Below are positions 34,745 through 42,756 of a DNA stretch of 64,000 bases, piece after piece. The stretch covers positions 1,488,001-1,552,000 of the forward strand of contig OZ223471.1 in assembly GCA_965140775.1 (NCBI GenBank), read 5' to 3'. This stretch comes from UBA6244 sp965140775. GTDB lineage: Bacteria > Bacteroidota > Bacteroidia > Bacteroidales > F082. Both the position numbers and the translations under genes were made by a program. Within the stretch, counting starts at the first letter, position 1, and every line of letters starts with the position of its first letter. Under the pieces are notes generated by a model that made no database searches, was not told the origin of the DNA, and saw only the letters and a list, made by a program, of their open reading frames with translations.

Positions 34745-34764
34745 ACCAGAATTTTAGCGTGAGC

Positions 34765-35307
34765 TTAGAAAGGGCTGATAAAATCTTTAAATAAGGGGGC
34801 TATTTTATCCTTGTCGGAAAGAATGGGGTCGGATATTTTCCAATCGATGTTGAGGTCGGGGTCGTTCCAGAGGATGCTGCCTTCTGATTCTTTGTTGTAC
34901 ACGTTGGTGCATTTGTAAAAAAAGGTGGTGTTGTCTTTCAGGGTGACAAATCCATGAGCGAATCCGGGTGGTACCCAATACATCCATTTATTGTCCTGGG
35001 TAAGTTCAATGGAAGCCCAAAGGCCGTATGTAGGCGAACCTTTGCGGATGTCAACGGCCACATCGAGCACAGAACCCCGAATCACCCGCACCAGCTTGCC
35101 TTGAGCAAAAGGCGGTTTCTGAAAATGAAGTCCACGCAACACGTTTTTTTGTGATTTGGATTCGTTGTCCTGAACAAAATTTTGGTCGATACCATTTTTC
35201 AGGAAGATTTGTTTGTTGTACGATTCAAAAAAATATCCCCTGTGGTCTTCAAAAACCGTTGGCTTCACAATATGCAGATCGGGTATGTTGGTTTTAATAA
35301 TTTCCAT
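34765..35307 (-). CDS. rfbC: dTDP-4-dehydrorhamnose 3,5-epimerase
   Basis: The 180-residue cupin has the catalytic His in NVLRGLHFQKPPFAQGKLVR (about 55-74), followed by VIRGSVLDVAVDIRKGSPTYG and WMYWVPPGFAHGFVTL (about 113-128). It catalyses double epimerisation in dTDP-L-rhamnose synthesis. No other rml genes are nearby, so the pathway genes must lie elsewhere. A weaker -7-like TATCTTTA lies at 35328-35335. Confidence 0.95.
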   Translation of the reverse strand: MEIIKTNIPDLHIVKPTVFEDHRGYFFESYNKQIFLKNGIDQNFVQDNESKSQKNVLRGLHFQKPPFAQGKLVRVIRGSVLDVAVDIRKGSPTYGLWASIELTQDNKWMYWVPPGFAHGFVTLKDNTTFFYKCTNVYNKESEGSILWNDPDLNIDWKISDPILSDKDKIAPLFKDFISPF

Positions 35308-35648
35308 GGCGCTTTTATTTGAAGCCGTAAAGATATTTATTTGATTGGCTCAATCTCCATTATTTGTCATCTTTCTTACAGTTTTTCCCCTTTTACTTTA
35401 GATGTTACAAACCTCGGGAGACTTGAGTCCGATCCTAAGGCACGATGGCAAATTGGTTACAACATAGTATGGTGGGGAAGCTTCACGGAGGGAGGCGGAG
35501 TTTTTTCACGGAGGTCCACAGAGTTAATTATAAGCCGGTTAAGATATTGTTTATTAGCAACTTGGTTCTGCTGCTTATGGTTATTTTCAGAGGTCTTCGT
35601 CGTAAAAAAACCTTAAACGAGTGAACTACTTTTGTGGGTGGATTCAAA
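35308..35648 (+). other. 340-bp spacer with a degenerate repeat
   Basis: It contains a CACGGAGG ... CACGGAGGTCCACAGAGTT phrase around 35487-35526, a type of degenerate intergenic sequence that also has a weak counterpart at 9970-9997. No gene is supported. Confidence 0.4.
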
Positions 35649-36344
35649 CTATGAAGGCATGGCCCCTTCATCGGCGAAGCTGTAATACTTATCGTTGCCG
35701 ATAATCAAATGATCGAGGATGCTGATGTCGAGGTTGTGGCCTCCACGAACGATTTTCCGGGTGAGGTCGATGTCGTTTTGGCTGGGTGTCAGGTTGTTGG
35801 AAGGGTGGTTGTGGGCTAGAATGATGGCCGAGGCATGTTGTTCCAATGCCAGTTGAAATATTTTCTTGGGGTCGGCCACGGTTCCGGCCAGGCCACCTTC
35901 GCTGATGTTCACTTTTCGAATGACCTTGTTGGCGCGATCGAGCAACAATATCCAAAATTCTTCATGGTATTTATCGCTCAGATCGGCATACAGCAGGTTG
36001 TATGCATCCTGACTGGAAGTGATTTTGTTTTTGTCGATCATCACATCGTCAGCCCGTCGTCGTCTTCCCAATTCCAGAGCCGCCACAATGCTGATGGCTT
36101 TGGCAGGACCTATTCCTTTAAATTTGGTGAGTTCGTTGATGGTTAGTCGGGAGAGCTCGGCCAGGTTGTTGTCAACTGAGCTGAGGATTCGTTTGGAGAG
36201 CTCCACGGCAGATTCGTCCTGATTTCCGCTGCCAATCAATATGGCAATGAGTTCGGCTTTCGAGAGTTGTCCTTTGCCTTTGAGCATCATTTTTTCGCGT
36301 GGACGGTCGTCCTCCGACCATTGTCGGATGGGTATTTTTTCCAT
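35649..36344 (-). CDS. radC: RadC/YsaE-like JAB domain protein
   Basis: The 231-residue protein starts with a helix-hairpin-helix region (LTINELTKFKGIGPAKAISI, about 65-84) and ends with the JAB metalloprotease-like domain carrying HNHPSNNLTPSQNDIDLT (about 178-195), with both His and the Asp present. Despite the name, a DNA repair role for RadC is not supported experimentally in most species. A -7-like TAGCTTTA at 36365-36372 may be its promoter. Confidence 0.93.
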   Translation of the reverse strand: MEKIPIRQWSEDDRPREKMMLKGKGQLSKAELIAILIGSGNQDESAVELSKRILSSVDNNLAELSRLTINELTKFKGIGPAKAISIVAALELGRRRRADDVMIDKNKITSSQDAYNLLYADLSDKYHEEFWILLLDRANKVIRKVNISEGGLAGTVADPKKIFQLALEQHASAIILAHNHPSNNLTPSQNDIDLTRKIVRGGHNLDISILDHLIIGNDKYYSFADEGAMPS

Positions 36345-36384
36345 AGCAGGTTATTTTTAAGGGGGTAAAGCTACGAAAAAAATC

Positions 36385-36422
36385 AAAAAAAGCCCGGTTA
36401 CATTGTAACCAGGCTTATATTT
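36385..36422 (-). terminator. Intrinsic terminator of rpsT
   Basis: A twelve-base-pair stem with one mismatch (36390-36401 with 36405-36416) is followed on the minus strand by seven T. It lies about 20 nt past the rpsT stop codon. Confidence 0.88.
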
Positions 36423-36437
36423 TTTTCAACGCGCTTT

Positions 36438-36692
36438 TTATGAAAGGCTATTGGCGTATTTCGTAATTTTCGACTTCAGGTTACCGGCTTTATTCTTGTG
36501 AATCATGTTTCTTTTAGCCAGCTTGTCAATCATTGTGTACAATGTGGGCAAGCCCTCAACGGCCTCTTTTTTGTCAGTTAACGACCTGAATTTTCTAACC
36601 GCATTACGCATAGTCTTGTTGTAGTAACGGTTGTGAACTCTTCTAGCTTCAGACTGTCTGATCCTTTTAAGCGCTGATTGGTGATTAGCCAT
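36438..36692 (-). CDS. rpsT: 30S ribosomal protein S20
   Basis: The 84-residue basic helical protein starts MANHQSALKRIRQSEARRVHN and ends KSKITKYANSLS, matching S20 in length and pattern. It binds the 5' domain and helix 44 of 16S rRNA. It has its own promoter and terminator, as is usual. Confidence 0.97.
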   Translation of the reverse strand: MANHQSALKRIRQSEARRVHNRYYNKTMRNAVRKFRSLTDKKEAVEGLPTLYTMIDKLAKRNMIHKNKAGNLKSKITKYANSLS

Positions 36693-36727
36693 AATGTATT
36701 ACCTTTAATTATGTTAAATTGGGGCTG

Positions 36728-36735
36728 CAAAAGTA
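36728..36735 (-). promoter_or_regulatory. -7 element TACTTTTG of rpsT
   Basis: A TAnnTTTG match followed by C on the minus strand, 35 nt before the ATG at 36692. The sequence GGGGCTGCAAAAGTA resembles that in front of rpsO (GGGCTGCAAAAATA), so the two ribosomal protein promoters share their initial transcribed bases. Confidence 0.65.
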
Positions 36736-36791
36736 CGATAATATTTAATATAAAAAAATAATCGTGAAAAATTTACGTTGAATTCTGCTTT

Positions 36792-38096
36792 TCATTCCCG
36801 GTTGGTTTTCAAGGTTCCCGCTAACGTAGGCTCTTCCAGCGAAAGCAACGAATGTATGTTTACGTCGTAATAGGTGTTGGTTTTTAGTTGCTGGTGCTGA
36901 ATTATCACCGGAATATAGTGCTCTCCGAAGCCACTGGCGGTTCCATCGGGCAGAATTTTTTCTACCAACACCCGCTGAGATTTCCCAACGAAAGTTTCTC
37001 GGTAGTTTAACTTCATTTCTTCTGCAAGCAGACGAACCTTTTCGCTGCGGGCAGTTTTGATGGCACCGTTTATCTGATCGGGCATGCGTTCGGCGCGGGT
37101 TCCTTTTCGTACCGAGTACTTAAAAGTATGGATGTGTCCGAAACCTATTTCGCGGATGGTTTGCAAAGTTTCTTCAAATTGTTCTTCGGTTTCGCCCGGG
37201 AAGCCCACAATCACGTCTGTGGTAAGGTTAAAACCCGGATGCTGACTTTTAAGCTGGTGGGCCATATTTTTGAAGAAAGAGGCAGTGTACATACGTCTCA
37301 TCTTCAGTAATATTTCTTCTGAACCGCTTTGCAGACAGATGTGCAGGTGGGGAGTGAGCTTGGGATGACTGAACAACCTGAAAAAGCTGTCGGTGTAGCC
37401 ATCGGGCTCTATGCTCGAAATCCTGACCCTGAAATCGCCGGGAATCTCCAGAATTTCTTCCACCAGTTTTTCAAAATTGTAGTCGTCGTAAGTATATCTT
37501 CCCAGATTCACGCCGGTGAGTACCACTTCCTTAAATCCAAAGTCCACAACCTGCCGGATATTGTCGAAAATTTCCCAGGGAGCACGACTTGTGGCCCGTC
37601 CCCGCACTTTGGGTATGATGCAGAAGGTGCAAAAGTTGTCGCAGCCATCCTGGATTTTAATTAAACTGCGGGTATGAAAGGTTTCGTCGGCAGGTTGGTA
37701 GTTGAACAGATTGGCTTCAAAATGATTCACATCCACCAATTCGCCGTTAAAGTGGGCTTCGGCAACCGACAATACAGATGTTTTGTGTTGGTTGTCAACT
37801 ACATAATCTACCTTTTCACTTTTTTCAAGTTGTTCTTTGTAGTTGGTGGCCATGCATCCGGTAACGATGGTGATACCCTCGTGGTTGGTTTTGTGTGCTG
37901 CGCTGATTTCCCGCCGCGATTTTTGGTCGCTTTGATTGGTTACGGTGCAGGTGTTGATCACATAGAGGTCGGCTTTTTCGTTGAAATCAACGATGCGGTA
38001 ATTGCTTTTGGCAAATTCGGAAGCCAACGAATCGGTTTCGTATAGGTTGAGCCGGCATCCCAGAGTTTTAAAAGCAACTGTCTTTGGTTCGTTCAT
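36792..38096 (-). CDS. mtaB: tRNA t6A37 methylthiotransferase MtaB
   Basis: MtaB adds a methylthio group to t6A37 of tRNA to give ms2t6A. The 434-residue protein has the MTTase N-terminal cluster Cys in FKTLGCRLN (C14), INTCTVTN (near 50) and VTGCMA (near 81), the radical SAM motif CDNFCTFCIIP (near 150) and the VRGRATSR signature, followed by a TRAM-like C-terminus. It is the last gene of the reductase-miaB-mtaB unit, 12 bp after miaB. Confidence 0.95.
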   Translation of the reverse strand: MNEPKTVAFKTLGCRLNLYETDSLASEFAKSNYRIVDFNEKADLYVINTCTVTNQSDQKSRREISAAHKTNHEGITIVTGCMATNYKEQLEKSEKVDYVVDNQHKTSVLSVAEAHFNGELVDVNHFEANLFNYQPADETFHTRSLIKIQDGCDNFCTFCIIPKVRGRATSRAPWEIFDNIRQVVDFGFKEVVLTGVNLGRYTYDDYNFEKLVEEILEIPGDFRVRISSIEPDGYTDSFFRLFSHPKLTPHLHICLQSGSEEILLKMRRMYTASFFKNMAHQLKSQHPGFNLTTDVIVGFPGETEEQFEETLQTIREIGFGHIHTFKYSVRKGTRAERMPDQINGAIKTARSEKVRLLAEEMKLNYRETFVGKSQRVLVEKILPDGTASGFGEHYIPVIIQHQQLKTNTYYDVNIHSLLSLEEPTLAGTLKTNRE

Positions 38097-38108
38097 GACA
38101 AAAAATAT

Positions 38109-39542
38109 TTAGTTAACCAATTCGCCTTCAATAGACAATGGAGCAGCTCCGGTAATTTTGATGTGTACATATTTTCCGACCAGATCGGTGCGCGGGCAAT
38201 AGAAACGTGCCACAATGCGTCCTTCAGTATAGGCTGAAAGGTAGTTTTCCTTGCGGTCGTTGCCTCGCACAAGCACTTTCAGTGTTTTGCCAATCAATTG
38301 TTGGTTGTATTCCAGCGAATACTTCATCATTTCATCGGTCAAACGGTGGTAGCGTTCTTTCTTTTCATCTTTGGGAACATCATCGGCCCAACGCGAACTG
38401 GCAGCTCCCGGACGGGGTGAGTACTGGGCAATATAGGCCATGTTGTATTTAAACTCTTCCATGATGTCCATGGTGTGCATGAACTCTTCTTCGGTTTCGC
38501 CCGTAAAGCCCACGATAATGTCGGTAAACAGGGTAGCCTGGGGAATAAGGCGTTTGATGGTAGCCACAATTTCCCGGTAACGGCCCATGCCATGATTGCG
38601 GTTCATGCGTACCAACACGCTGTCGTCGCCTGATTGAACGGGAAGGTGTATTTGTTTGGCCAAACAGTCGTAACGTGCCACCATTTCGATGACATCATCG
38701 GTCATGTCGCGGGGATGAGGAGAGGTGAAATACACCCAGAAATCCTTTCCTGATTCTTCACCGAATTGACCTACTTTTTCAAGTAATTGGGCAAAGGAAA
38801 TTTCGTCTCCTTTTTTATCCAAACCGTACGAATTTACATTTTGACCTAACAGGGTGATAGCCTTAAACCCTTTGTCAACTAGGTGTTTGAGCTCGTTCAA
38901 AATCTCCTCCGAAGGACGGGAAACTTCCCGGCCACGGGTATAAGGTACGGCACAGTAGGTGCAAAACTTGTTGCAACCATTTTGAATGGGAATAAATGCT
39001 TCGAAGCCGGAGCCGTACTTGGGTGCGATATGCCAGAAATCTTCAATGTGTTCTTCAGGTTTTTGGGGAGCAATGTCCACATGGGTGGGTTTGTATGCTG
39101 CCGGATCGAGCCGGAAGGCCGCAGGGTTTGGTGCTACCTGATCGTTATTTTTCACCAGGTCAGAAAATCCAGCGTCAAGGGTTTGCATGCCCGCGGGGGT
39201 CACAATGCCATACTGACTGATCATTTCGGGCAGTTGAGGCAGTTGGCTCATGGGGAAAACCAGGTCGAACATTTTTAGAAATTTCTGTTTGTCGGCGGGG
39301 AGTACACATCCTGATACAAAGGTAATCAGGTTTTTACGGTTTTTCCACTTGTTCCAGGTGGCCACCTTATTATATACTTTGTCGATGCCTTTTTGACGAA
39401 CCGAGCAGGCAATAACCCCAAGCACGTTGGCATCGGTTTCTTTGTCGGTGGACTCAAACCCCATCCCCTCGAGTACTTGCTGCACCCTTTCGCCATCGGA
39501 AATATTCATTTGGCACCCCAACTGAACGATATGGTATTTCAT
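38109..39542 (-). CDS. miaB: tRNA-2-methylthio-N6-dimethylallyladenosine synthase MiaB
   Basis: MiaB methylthiolates i6A37 of tRNA. The 477-residue protein shows LGCQMN (near residue 9), IACSVRQKG (near 45) and VSGCVLP (near 77) for one cluster and CNKFCTYCAVPYTRG (near 190) for the radical SAM cluster, then REVSRPSEEI and a C-terminal TRAM domain. Usual MiaB has NTCSVR where this has IACSVR, a small change. An extra segment of about 50 residues (about 115-170) lies before the radical SAM domain. Two methylthiotransferases and a flavin reductase sit together, which suggests an electron supply. Confidence 0.92.
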   Translation of the reverse strand: MKYHIVQLGCQMNISDGERVQQVLEGMGFESTDKETDANVLGVIACSVRQKGIDKVYNKVATWNKWKNRKNLITFVSGCVLPADKQKFLKMFDLVFPMSQLPQLPEMISQYGIVTPAGMQTLDAGFSDLVKNNDQVAPNPAAFRLDPAAYKPTHVDIAPQKPEEHIEDFWHIAPKYGSGFEAFIPIQNGCNKFCTYCAVPYTRGREVSRPSEEILNELKHLVDKGFKAITLLGQNVNSYGLDKKGDEISFAQLLEKVGQFGEESGKDFWVYFTSPHPRDMTDDVIEMVARYDCLAKQIHLPVQSGDDSVLVRMNRNHGMGRYREIVATIKRLIPQATLFTDIIVGFTGETEEEFMHTMDIMEEFKYNMAYIAQYSPRPGAASSRWADDVPKDEKKERYHRLTDEMMKYSLEYNQQLIGKTLKVLVRGNDRKENYLSAYTEGRIVARFYCPRTDLVGKYVHIKITGAAPLSIEGELVN

Positions 39543-39557
39543 TTTCTTTGTTTCTTG

Positions 39558-40211
39558 TTAAAAATAAACTTCGGCATGAAGCTGATTGTGAGGTATTCCC
39601 TTTTTCTCCAGGATGTCCATGGCTTCCCGAATCATTTTGAAGTTTCCGCAGAAATAGCAGATGGTGGTGGGGTCGATGGGATGTTTTTTGAGGTAGTCGG
39701 TTACGCGACCTGCAAAATCTCCTGTGGCATCTCCCGAAGTACATTGAATGTATCTGTCTGAGGGATAGTGGTTTTTTTCATAACCTTCATTTCCGTAGCG
39801 TACTCCATGCAAAAGGGTGTAATCCAGGTTGGGATGGCTTTTGGCCATACTATGAAAAGGGGCGATTCCGGTGCCTGACGACACAAACAGAAACTTACGG
39901 TGGGGAATAAGTTGGGGGTCGAGGCTGAAAAATCCCAGCGGGCCTTCCACTTGCAGGTTTTTGCCTATGGGAGTATGCTTTAGTTTTCGCGACACATCGC
40001 CATCGTCCACCTCCTTGATTATGACTTCCAGAAATTGATCGTCGGTGCCACTGTAAATGGAGTATTCGCGTTGGTTGAGATCGCCGTCGGCACCCAGCAG
40101 AATATGCTGACCGGCTTCAAATTCCAGTCCGTTACGTTCCATTTGCAGCACGTAGGTTGACTCGGTGAGGTTTCTAATAGCGACTAATTTATGTTTTCCT
40201 TGAGATTGCAT
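39558..40211 (-). CDS. Ferredoxin-NADP reductase-like flavoprotein
   Basis: The 217-residue protein has the FAD-binding beta barrel (about 5-95) with REYSIYSGTDD, the RxYS-type flavin motif, then the NAD(P) domain with FLFVSSGTGIAPFHSMA (about 108-124), YTLLHGVRYGNEGYE and a C-terminal aromatic residue (HAEVYF). It moves electrons between NAD(P)H and a small iron-sulfur or flavin carrier. It is the first gene upstream of miaB (15 bp gap), so it may supply electrons to those radical SAM enzymes; that link is inference. Confidence 0.85.
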   Translation of the reverse strand: MQSQGKHKLVAIRNLTESTYVLQMERNGLEFEAGQHILLGADGDLNQREYSIYSGTDDQFLEVIIKEVDDGDVSRKLKHTPIGKNLQVEGPLGFFSLDPQLIPHRKFLFVSSGTGIAPFHSMAKSHPNLDYTLLHGVRYGNEGYEKNHYPSDRYIQCTSGDATGDFAGRVTDYLKKHPIDPTTICYFCGNFKMIREAMDILEKKGIPHNQLHAEVYF

Positions 40212-40283
40212 GAGTTATAAAGTAGTGATAATTAGTATATTGATAAAAAGTAAAAAGAGGCTTAGCCAAAAAATTTGAGTGGG

Positions 40284-40291
40284 CAAAGATA
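40284..40291 (-). promoter_or_regulatory. -7 element TATCTTTG of the reductase-miaB-mtaB operon
   Basis: A TAnnTTTG match followed by C on the minus strand, 72 nt before the ATG at 40211. Confidence 0.55.
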
Positions 40292-40353
40292 GAAAAAAAA
40301 GGGATGGGGTGGGGGGTGGTGAACTACGATGTCGGATATTAAAACTTTAGAGA

Positions 40354-40456
40354 ATGCTGTGTTCAATACGTCAAAGATACAATCTGAAACCGACGCTAGG
40401 AGGTTCGTAAGCTCCCAGAGATATTAAAAATATCGCGAGCAAAGCAATTCACAACT
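40354..40456. repeat. 103-bp direct repeat, copy 1
   Basis: Nearly identical to 40728-40830; differences are clustered around the stem GGAGGTTCGTAAGCTCC and the following five bases. The unit contains a GGAG/CTCC hairpin and, in this copy, a GATATT/AATATC hairpin. It also carries TATCTTTG on the minus strand, so it could emit transcription. Confidence 0.9.
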
Positions 40457-40511
40457 AACAGGTACTCCGCAAATTGTTGGCCGTCCATGTTGCTTTTTTT
40501 TGTAATAGTTG

Positions 40512-40519
40512 TATATTTG
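40512..40519 (+). promoter_or_regulatory. Orphan -7 element TATATTTG between the repeats
   Basis: A TAnnTTTG match followed by C points to the right, but no plus-strand gene follows. It may be the relic of a lost gene's promoter or drive a short RNA. Confidence 0.35.
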
Positions 40520-40586
40520 CAGCTCAAAGCCGATCCTGCGTGGATGGGCGAATCGTTAGCCATGTGTTTTTAATACGCGGCTAATG

Positions 40587-40724
40587 TTATTTAGGGCGGT
40601 TATGTAGTTGTGTTTCACCATTATTGGTAATTATAATAGTCTGCACATTTGCCCTGTCGGTCATTGCCCATTGCGCTGTTATGAATTTCTCCAGGTAACT
40701 TTCTTCAAGCTCTTCGGTAAGATC
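40587..40724 (-). pseudogene. C-terminal gene fragment cut by repeat copy 2
   Basis: The minus strand reads 45 codons of protein-like sequence (DLTEELEESYLEKFITAQWA ... GETQLHNRPK) to a TAA at 40587-40589. Upstream, the frame continues only five codons before a TGA and enters the 103-bp repeat, so the 5' part of the gene appears to have been replaced. No family was recognised; an unrelated chance frame is possible. Confidence 0.4.
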
Positions 40725-40727
40725 CAG

Positions 40728-40830
40728 ATGCTGTGTTCAATACGTCAAAGATACAATCTGAAACCGACGCTAGGAGGTTCGCAAGCTCCTATAAATATTA
40801 AAAATATCGCGAGCAAAGCAATTCACAACA
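40728..40830. repeat. 103-bp direct repeat, copy 2
   Basis: Second copy of 40354-40456 in the same orientation, 374 bp further on. It separates a gene fragment (left) from the 102-residue gene (right). Confidence 0.9.
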
Positions 40831-40850
40831 GTCAGATTATAAGGTTAGTA

Positions 40851-41159
40851 TCATTCATTGTACAGCTTGTTGGTAAAATCAATATTCATAGCCAAAATAG
40901 CCTCTTTTGTAAACTTACGCATTATTATATCGTGGTACATAAATCTTACATTAATATCTTCGTGATTCACCTGTTCAAAGGGGTTAAACTTTAAGAAGTG
41001 ACCTATCTCCATAACTTCACTAAAAACTCTCCTGCCTAAATTGACTTGAACTGCCATTGCCCTTGGATCATCACGTTGGCTTTCATGTACCAATAAAACA
41101 AAACTTTCAGCAAACTGCGCCACTGGAACTAATTCGTTCCAATCTATTATATCATCCAT
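40851..41159 (-). CDS. Hypothetical protein, accessory region
   Basis: The 102-residue protein is soluble, with an acidic N-terminus (MDDIIDWNELVPVAQFAESF) and a mixed helical pattern (RRVFSEVMEIGHFLKFNPFE). The stop codon lies only 20 bp from repeat copy 2, so the gene may be intact or 3'-truncated. No family was recognised. Its position between repeats suggests acquired or mobile DNA. Confidence 0.55.
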   Translation of the reverse strand: MDDIIDWNELVPVAQFAESFVLLVHESQRDDPRAMAVQVNLGRRVFSEVMEIGHFLKFNPFEQVNHEDINVRFMYHDIIMRKFTKEAILAMNIDFTNKLYNE

Positions 41160-41412
41160 CGTAATTCAAATTTAATTCTACTTACTTAATTCCTGGGTGG
41201 GCAATAAAGTTAGTTAAAAAATCCATTTGTTGTGTTTAAAATGTCATCTTGTGCCATATTTTTCTGGTGGGTCGTGTTAGTTAAATAATCTCTTTAAAAA
41301 CTATTGTCAGTCAATTGATTACAATGATTTGCCTCGATGTGGATGTACTCATCTTAAGAATCCGCATCTTTTTACTTTGTTAATTCAACCCACCTTTTTC
41401 ATCTGCATAACC

Positions 41413-41487
41413 ATGAAAACCCTATTTTCGATTGAACTGCTACTATGTGCCTATGGCTATTTTCAACACGTCATACATACAACCTGA
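41413..41487 (+). pseudogene. Truncated start of an exported protein
   Basis: ATG-to-TGA, 24 codons: MKTLFSIELLLCAYGYFQ then residues read from the repeat. The beginning looks like a signal peptide, and the sequence runs into the third partial repeat copy and stops. It is best explained as the 5' remnant of a gene interrupted by the repeat; a chance frame cannot be excluded. Confidence 0.3.
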
Positions 41488-41499
41488 AATTGCCTGACG
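41461..41499. repeat. Partial, diverged third copy of the 103-bp repeat
   Basis: TTCAACACGTCATACATACA followed by ACCTGAAA aligns with TTCAATACGTCAAAGATACA followed by ATCTGAAA of copies 1 and 2, with five differences in 28 bases. Confidence 0.65.
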
Positions 41500-41581
41500 A
41501 ATGTTTATTGAAGCCTTTTCAGAAAAACTCCATCAATTCGTTAAAAAATACTTAGCATGATAACCAACAATTCACTCGCCC

Positions 41582-41980
41582 TCAAACCAACTTAATCTCC
41601 ATCAACCCTCCCTTGCTATTATACTCCAGCGAATACCTCGAAAAATCCTTCTTGCGGATAATAATCTCGTATTGAATTTCTTGTCCTTTATGGTGACTGA
41701 TGGTGCTCATGATTTCTCCTTCCATCTGGGCTTTTTCTCTCACTGCGACAGGCAGGTCGGCGGTCTTGGTGTTTCGCTTGTAGGAGAGCAGGTTCCCCTC
41801 ATGACTTATCCGGGCGATATGTTCTGTGCCTTCCAGGTAAAAAATGGCCTCAAAATGGGTGGACAATTTGTGCCACTCGATGTTTAAAGCTGATGGAAAA
41901 TGCTCGAGTACCCCGGCTTTCACTGCCTCTGGTACCCCTTTGCCGGCGGATTTTAAAAAGTCGAAAATCATTTCAATCAT
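41582..41980 (-). CDS. PepSY-like domain protein
   Basis: The 132-residue protein has no signal peptide and matches the PepSY-like pattern of Bacteroidota: VPEAVKAGVLEHFPSALNIE (about 16-35), an aromatic strand region (HFEAIFYLEGTEHIARIS), then NLLSYKRNTKTADLPVAVRE. Exported relatives are common; this copy starts with a plain helix. It lies 65 bp after the ECF sigma factor gene in the same direction and takes the place where an anti-sigma factor is often found. Confidence 0.75.
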   Translation of the reverse strand: MIEMIFDFLKSAGKGVPEAVKAGVLEHFPSALNIEWHKLSTHFEAIFYLEGTEHIARISHEGNLLSYKRNTKTADLPVAVREKAQMEGEIMSTISHHKGQEIQYEIIIRKKDFSRYSLEYNSKGGLMEIKLV

Positions 41981-42045
41981 GCGGGTTATTGTTCTTTATG
42001 TCATAGGACGATTAAAATAGTGAAAGTAACGTACATCCCCTGTTT

Positions 42046-42606
42046 TTATTGGTTGTGGTGATACAAATAAATGACTCTCGAACGTGCCCTTTTCAAACGC
42101 ATTTTTACGGCATCTTCGGTGATCACCAATATTTGGGCAATGGTTTTTAACGGTAAACCGTCCTGGTATTTCATGATGAGCAAGGCCTTTTCCTCAGGGT
42201 GTATTTTTTCAAAAATTACCATCAACTTGTCGTAACTCAGTTCCTCCACATCGGTATTCGACTCGTCGATGATTTCGGGCAGTTGATTTTCCTCGTTCCA
42301 ACTGGGATAATGCAGTTGCTTTTTTTTGCGAAGATAGTCGATGAGGTAGTTGTAGGTAATGGAATACAACCACGAGGCAAAGGCCGATTGTCCTTTAAAA
42401 CCGGGAAGCTTTTCGTACACCTTTACCAATATGTCGTTGGCAAATTCTTCGGCAAGTGCTTTATTCTTCAAAAAACTATAACACTTGTCGCGCACTTTAT
42501 TGAAATACCTTTGATAAATCACTTCAAATAGCTCCTTTTGTCCTTCATCAAAAATTTTCTTGATGAGGGCTTCGTCGGATAATGAATTGTATTTCAAGTT
42601 GTTCAT
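42046..42606 (-). CDS. ECF-type RNA polymerase sigma factor
   Basis: The 186-residue protein has sigma region 2 (FEVIYQRYFNKVRDKCYSFL ... FANDILVKVYEKLPGF and the DNA-contact FASWLYSITYNYLIDYLRKK, about 27-95) and region 4 (LPLKTIAQILVITEDAVKMR with LKRARSR, about 148-175). It starts a unit with the PepSY-like gene and is divergent from the lipoprotein-transpeptidase cluster, 150 bp away. No transmembrane anti-sigma factor is present next to it. Confidence 0.93.
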   Translation of the reverse strand: MNNLKYNSLSDEALIKKIFDEGQKELFEVIYQRYFNKVRDKCYSFLKNKALAEEFANDILVKVYEKLPGFKGQSAFASWLYSITYNYLIDYLRKKKQLHYPSWNEENQLPEIIDESNTDVEELSYDKLMVIFEKIHPEEKALLIMKYQDGLPLKTIAQILVITEDAVKMRLKRARSRVIYLYHHNQ

Positions 42607-42709
42607 GTAATAGTTGACTCCAATGGATGATTTGCCAGATTAAAATTATTTATTTTTTTGATTTGATCGTTACCTTTTGCAAACAAAGCGTCAGAATGGT
42701 GATTAAAAA

Positions 42710-42724
42710 TCGCAGGTTGCGATA
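42710..42724. promoter_or_regulatory. Perfect 15-bp palindrome ATCGCA-GGT-TGCGAT
   Basis: It lies 32 bp before the lipoprotein ATG at 42757, in the ECF-lipoprotein divergent region. It could be an operator or a stem at the 5' end of an abundant mRNA. Confidence 0.45.
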
Positions 42725-42756
42725 AAACAGTTTAAATTAAAAAACCGATTGAAATC

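Larger units (their letters stand above)
41160..41581 (+). other. 420-bp spacer with gene relics
   Basis: The spacer contains the small signal-peptide-like frame at 41413-41487 and the partial third repeat at 41461-41499. Nothing else was recognised. Confidence 0.45.

Noticed and set aside
35341..35616. Plus-strand frame in the spacer between rfbC and radC (91 codons)
   Set aside because: It runs through the degenerate CACGGAGG phrase and has no conserved-looking segment apart from a short stretch around DVTNLGRLESDPKARWQIGY.
40520..40620. Integron attC-like site around CGAATCGTTAGCC
   Set aside because: The core does not fit the GTTRRRY pattern and no second matching arm or integrase was seen.
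40608..40994. Plus-strand frame across repeat copy 2 (128 codons)
   Set aside because: It spans a non-coding repeat and is antisense to a more plausible fragment and gene.
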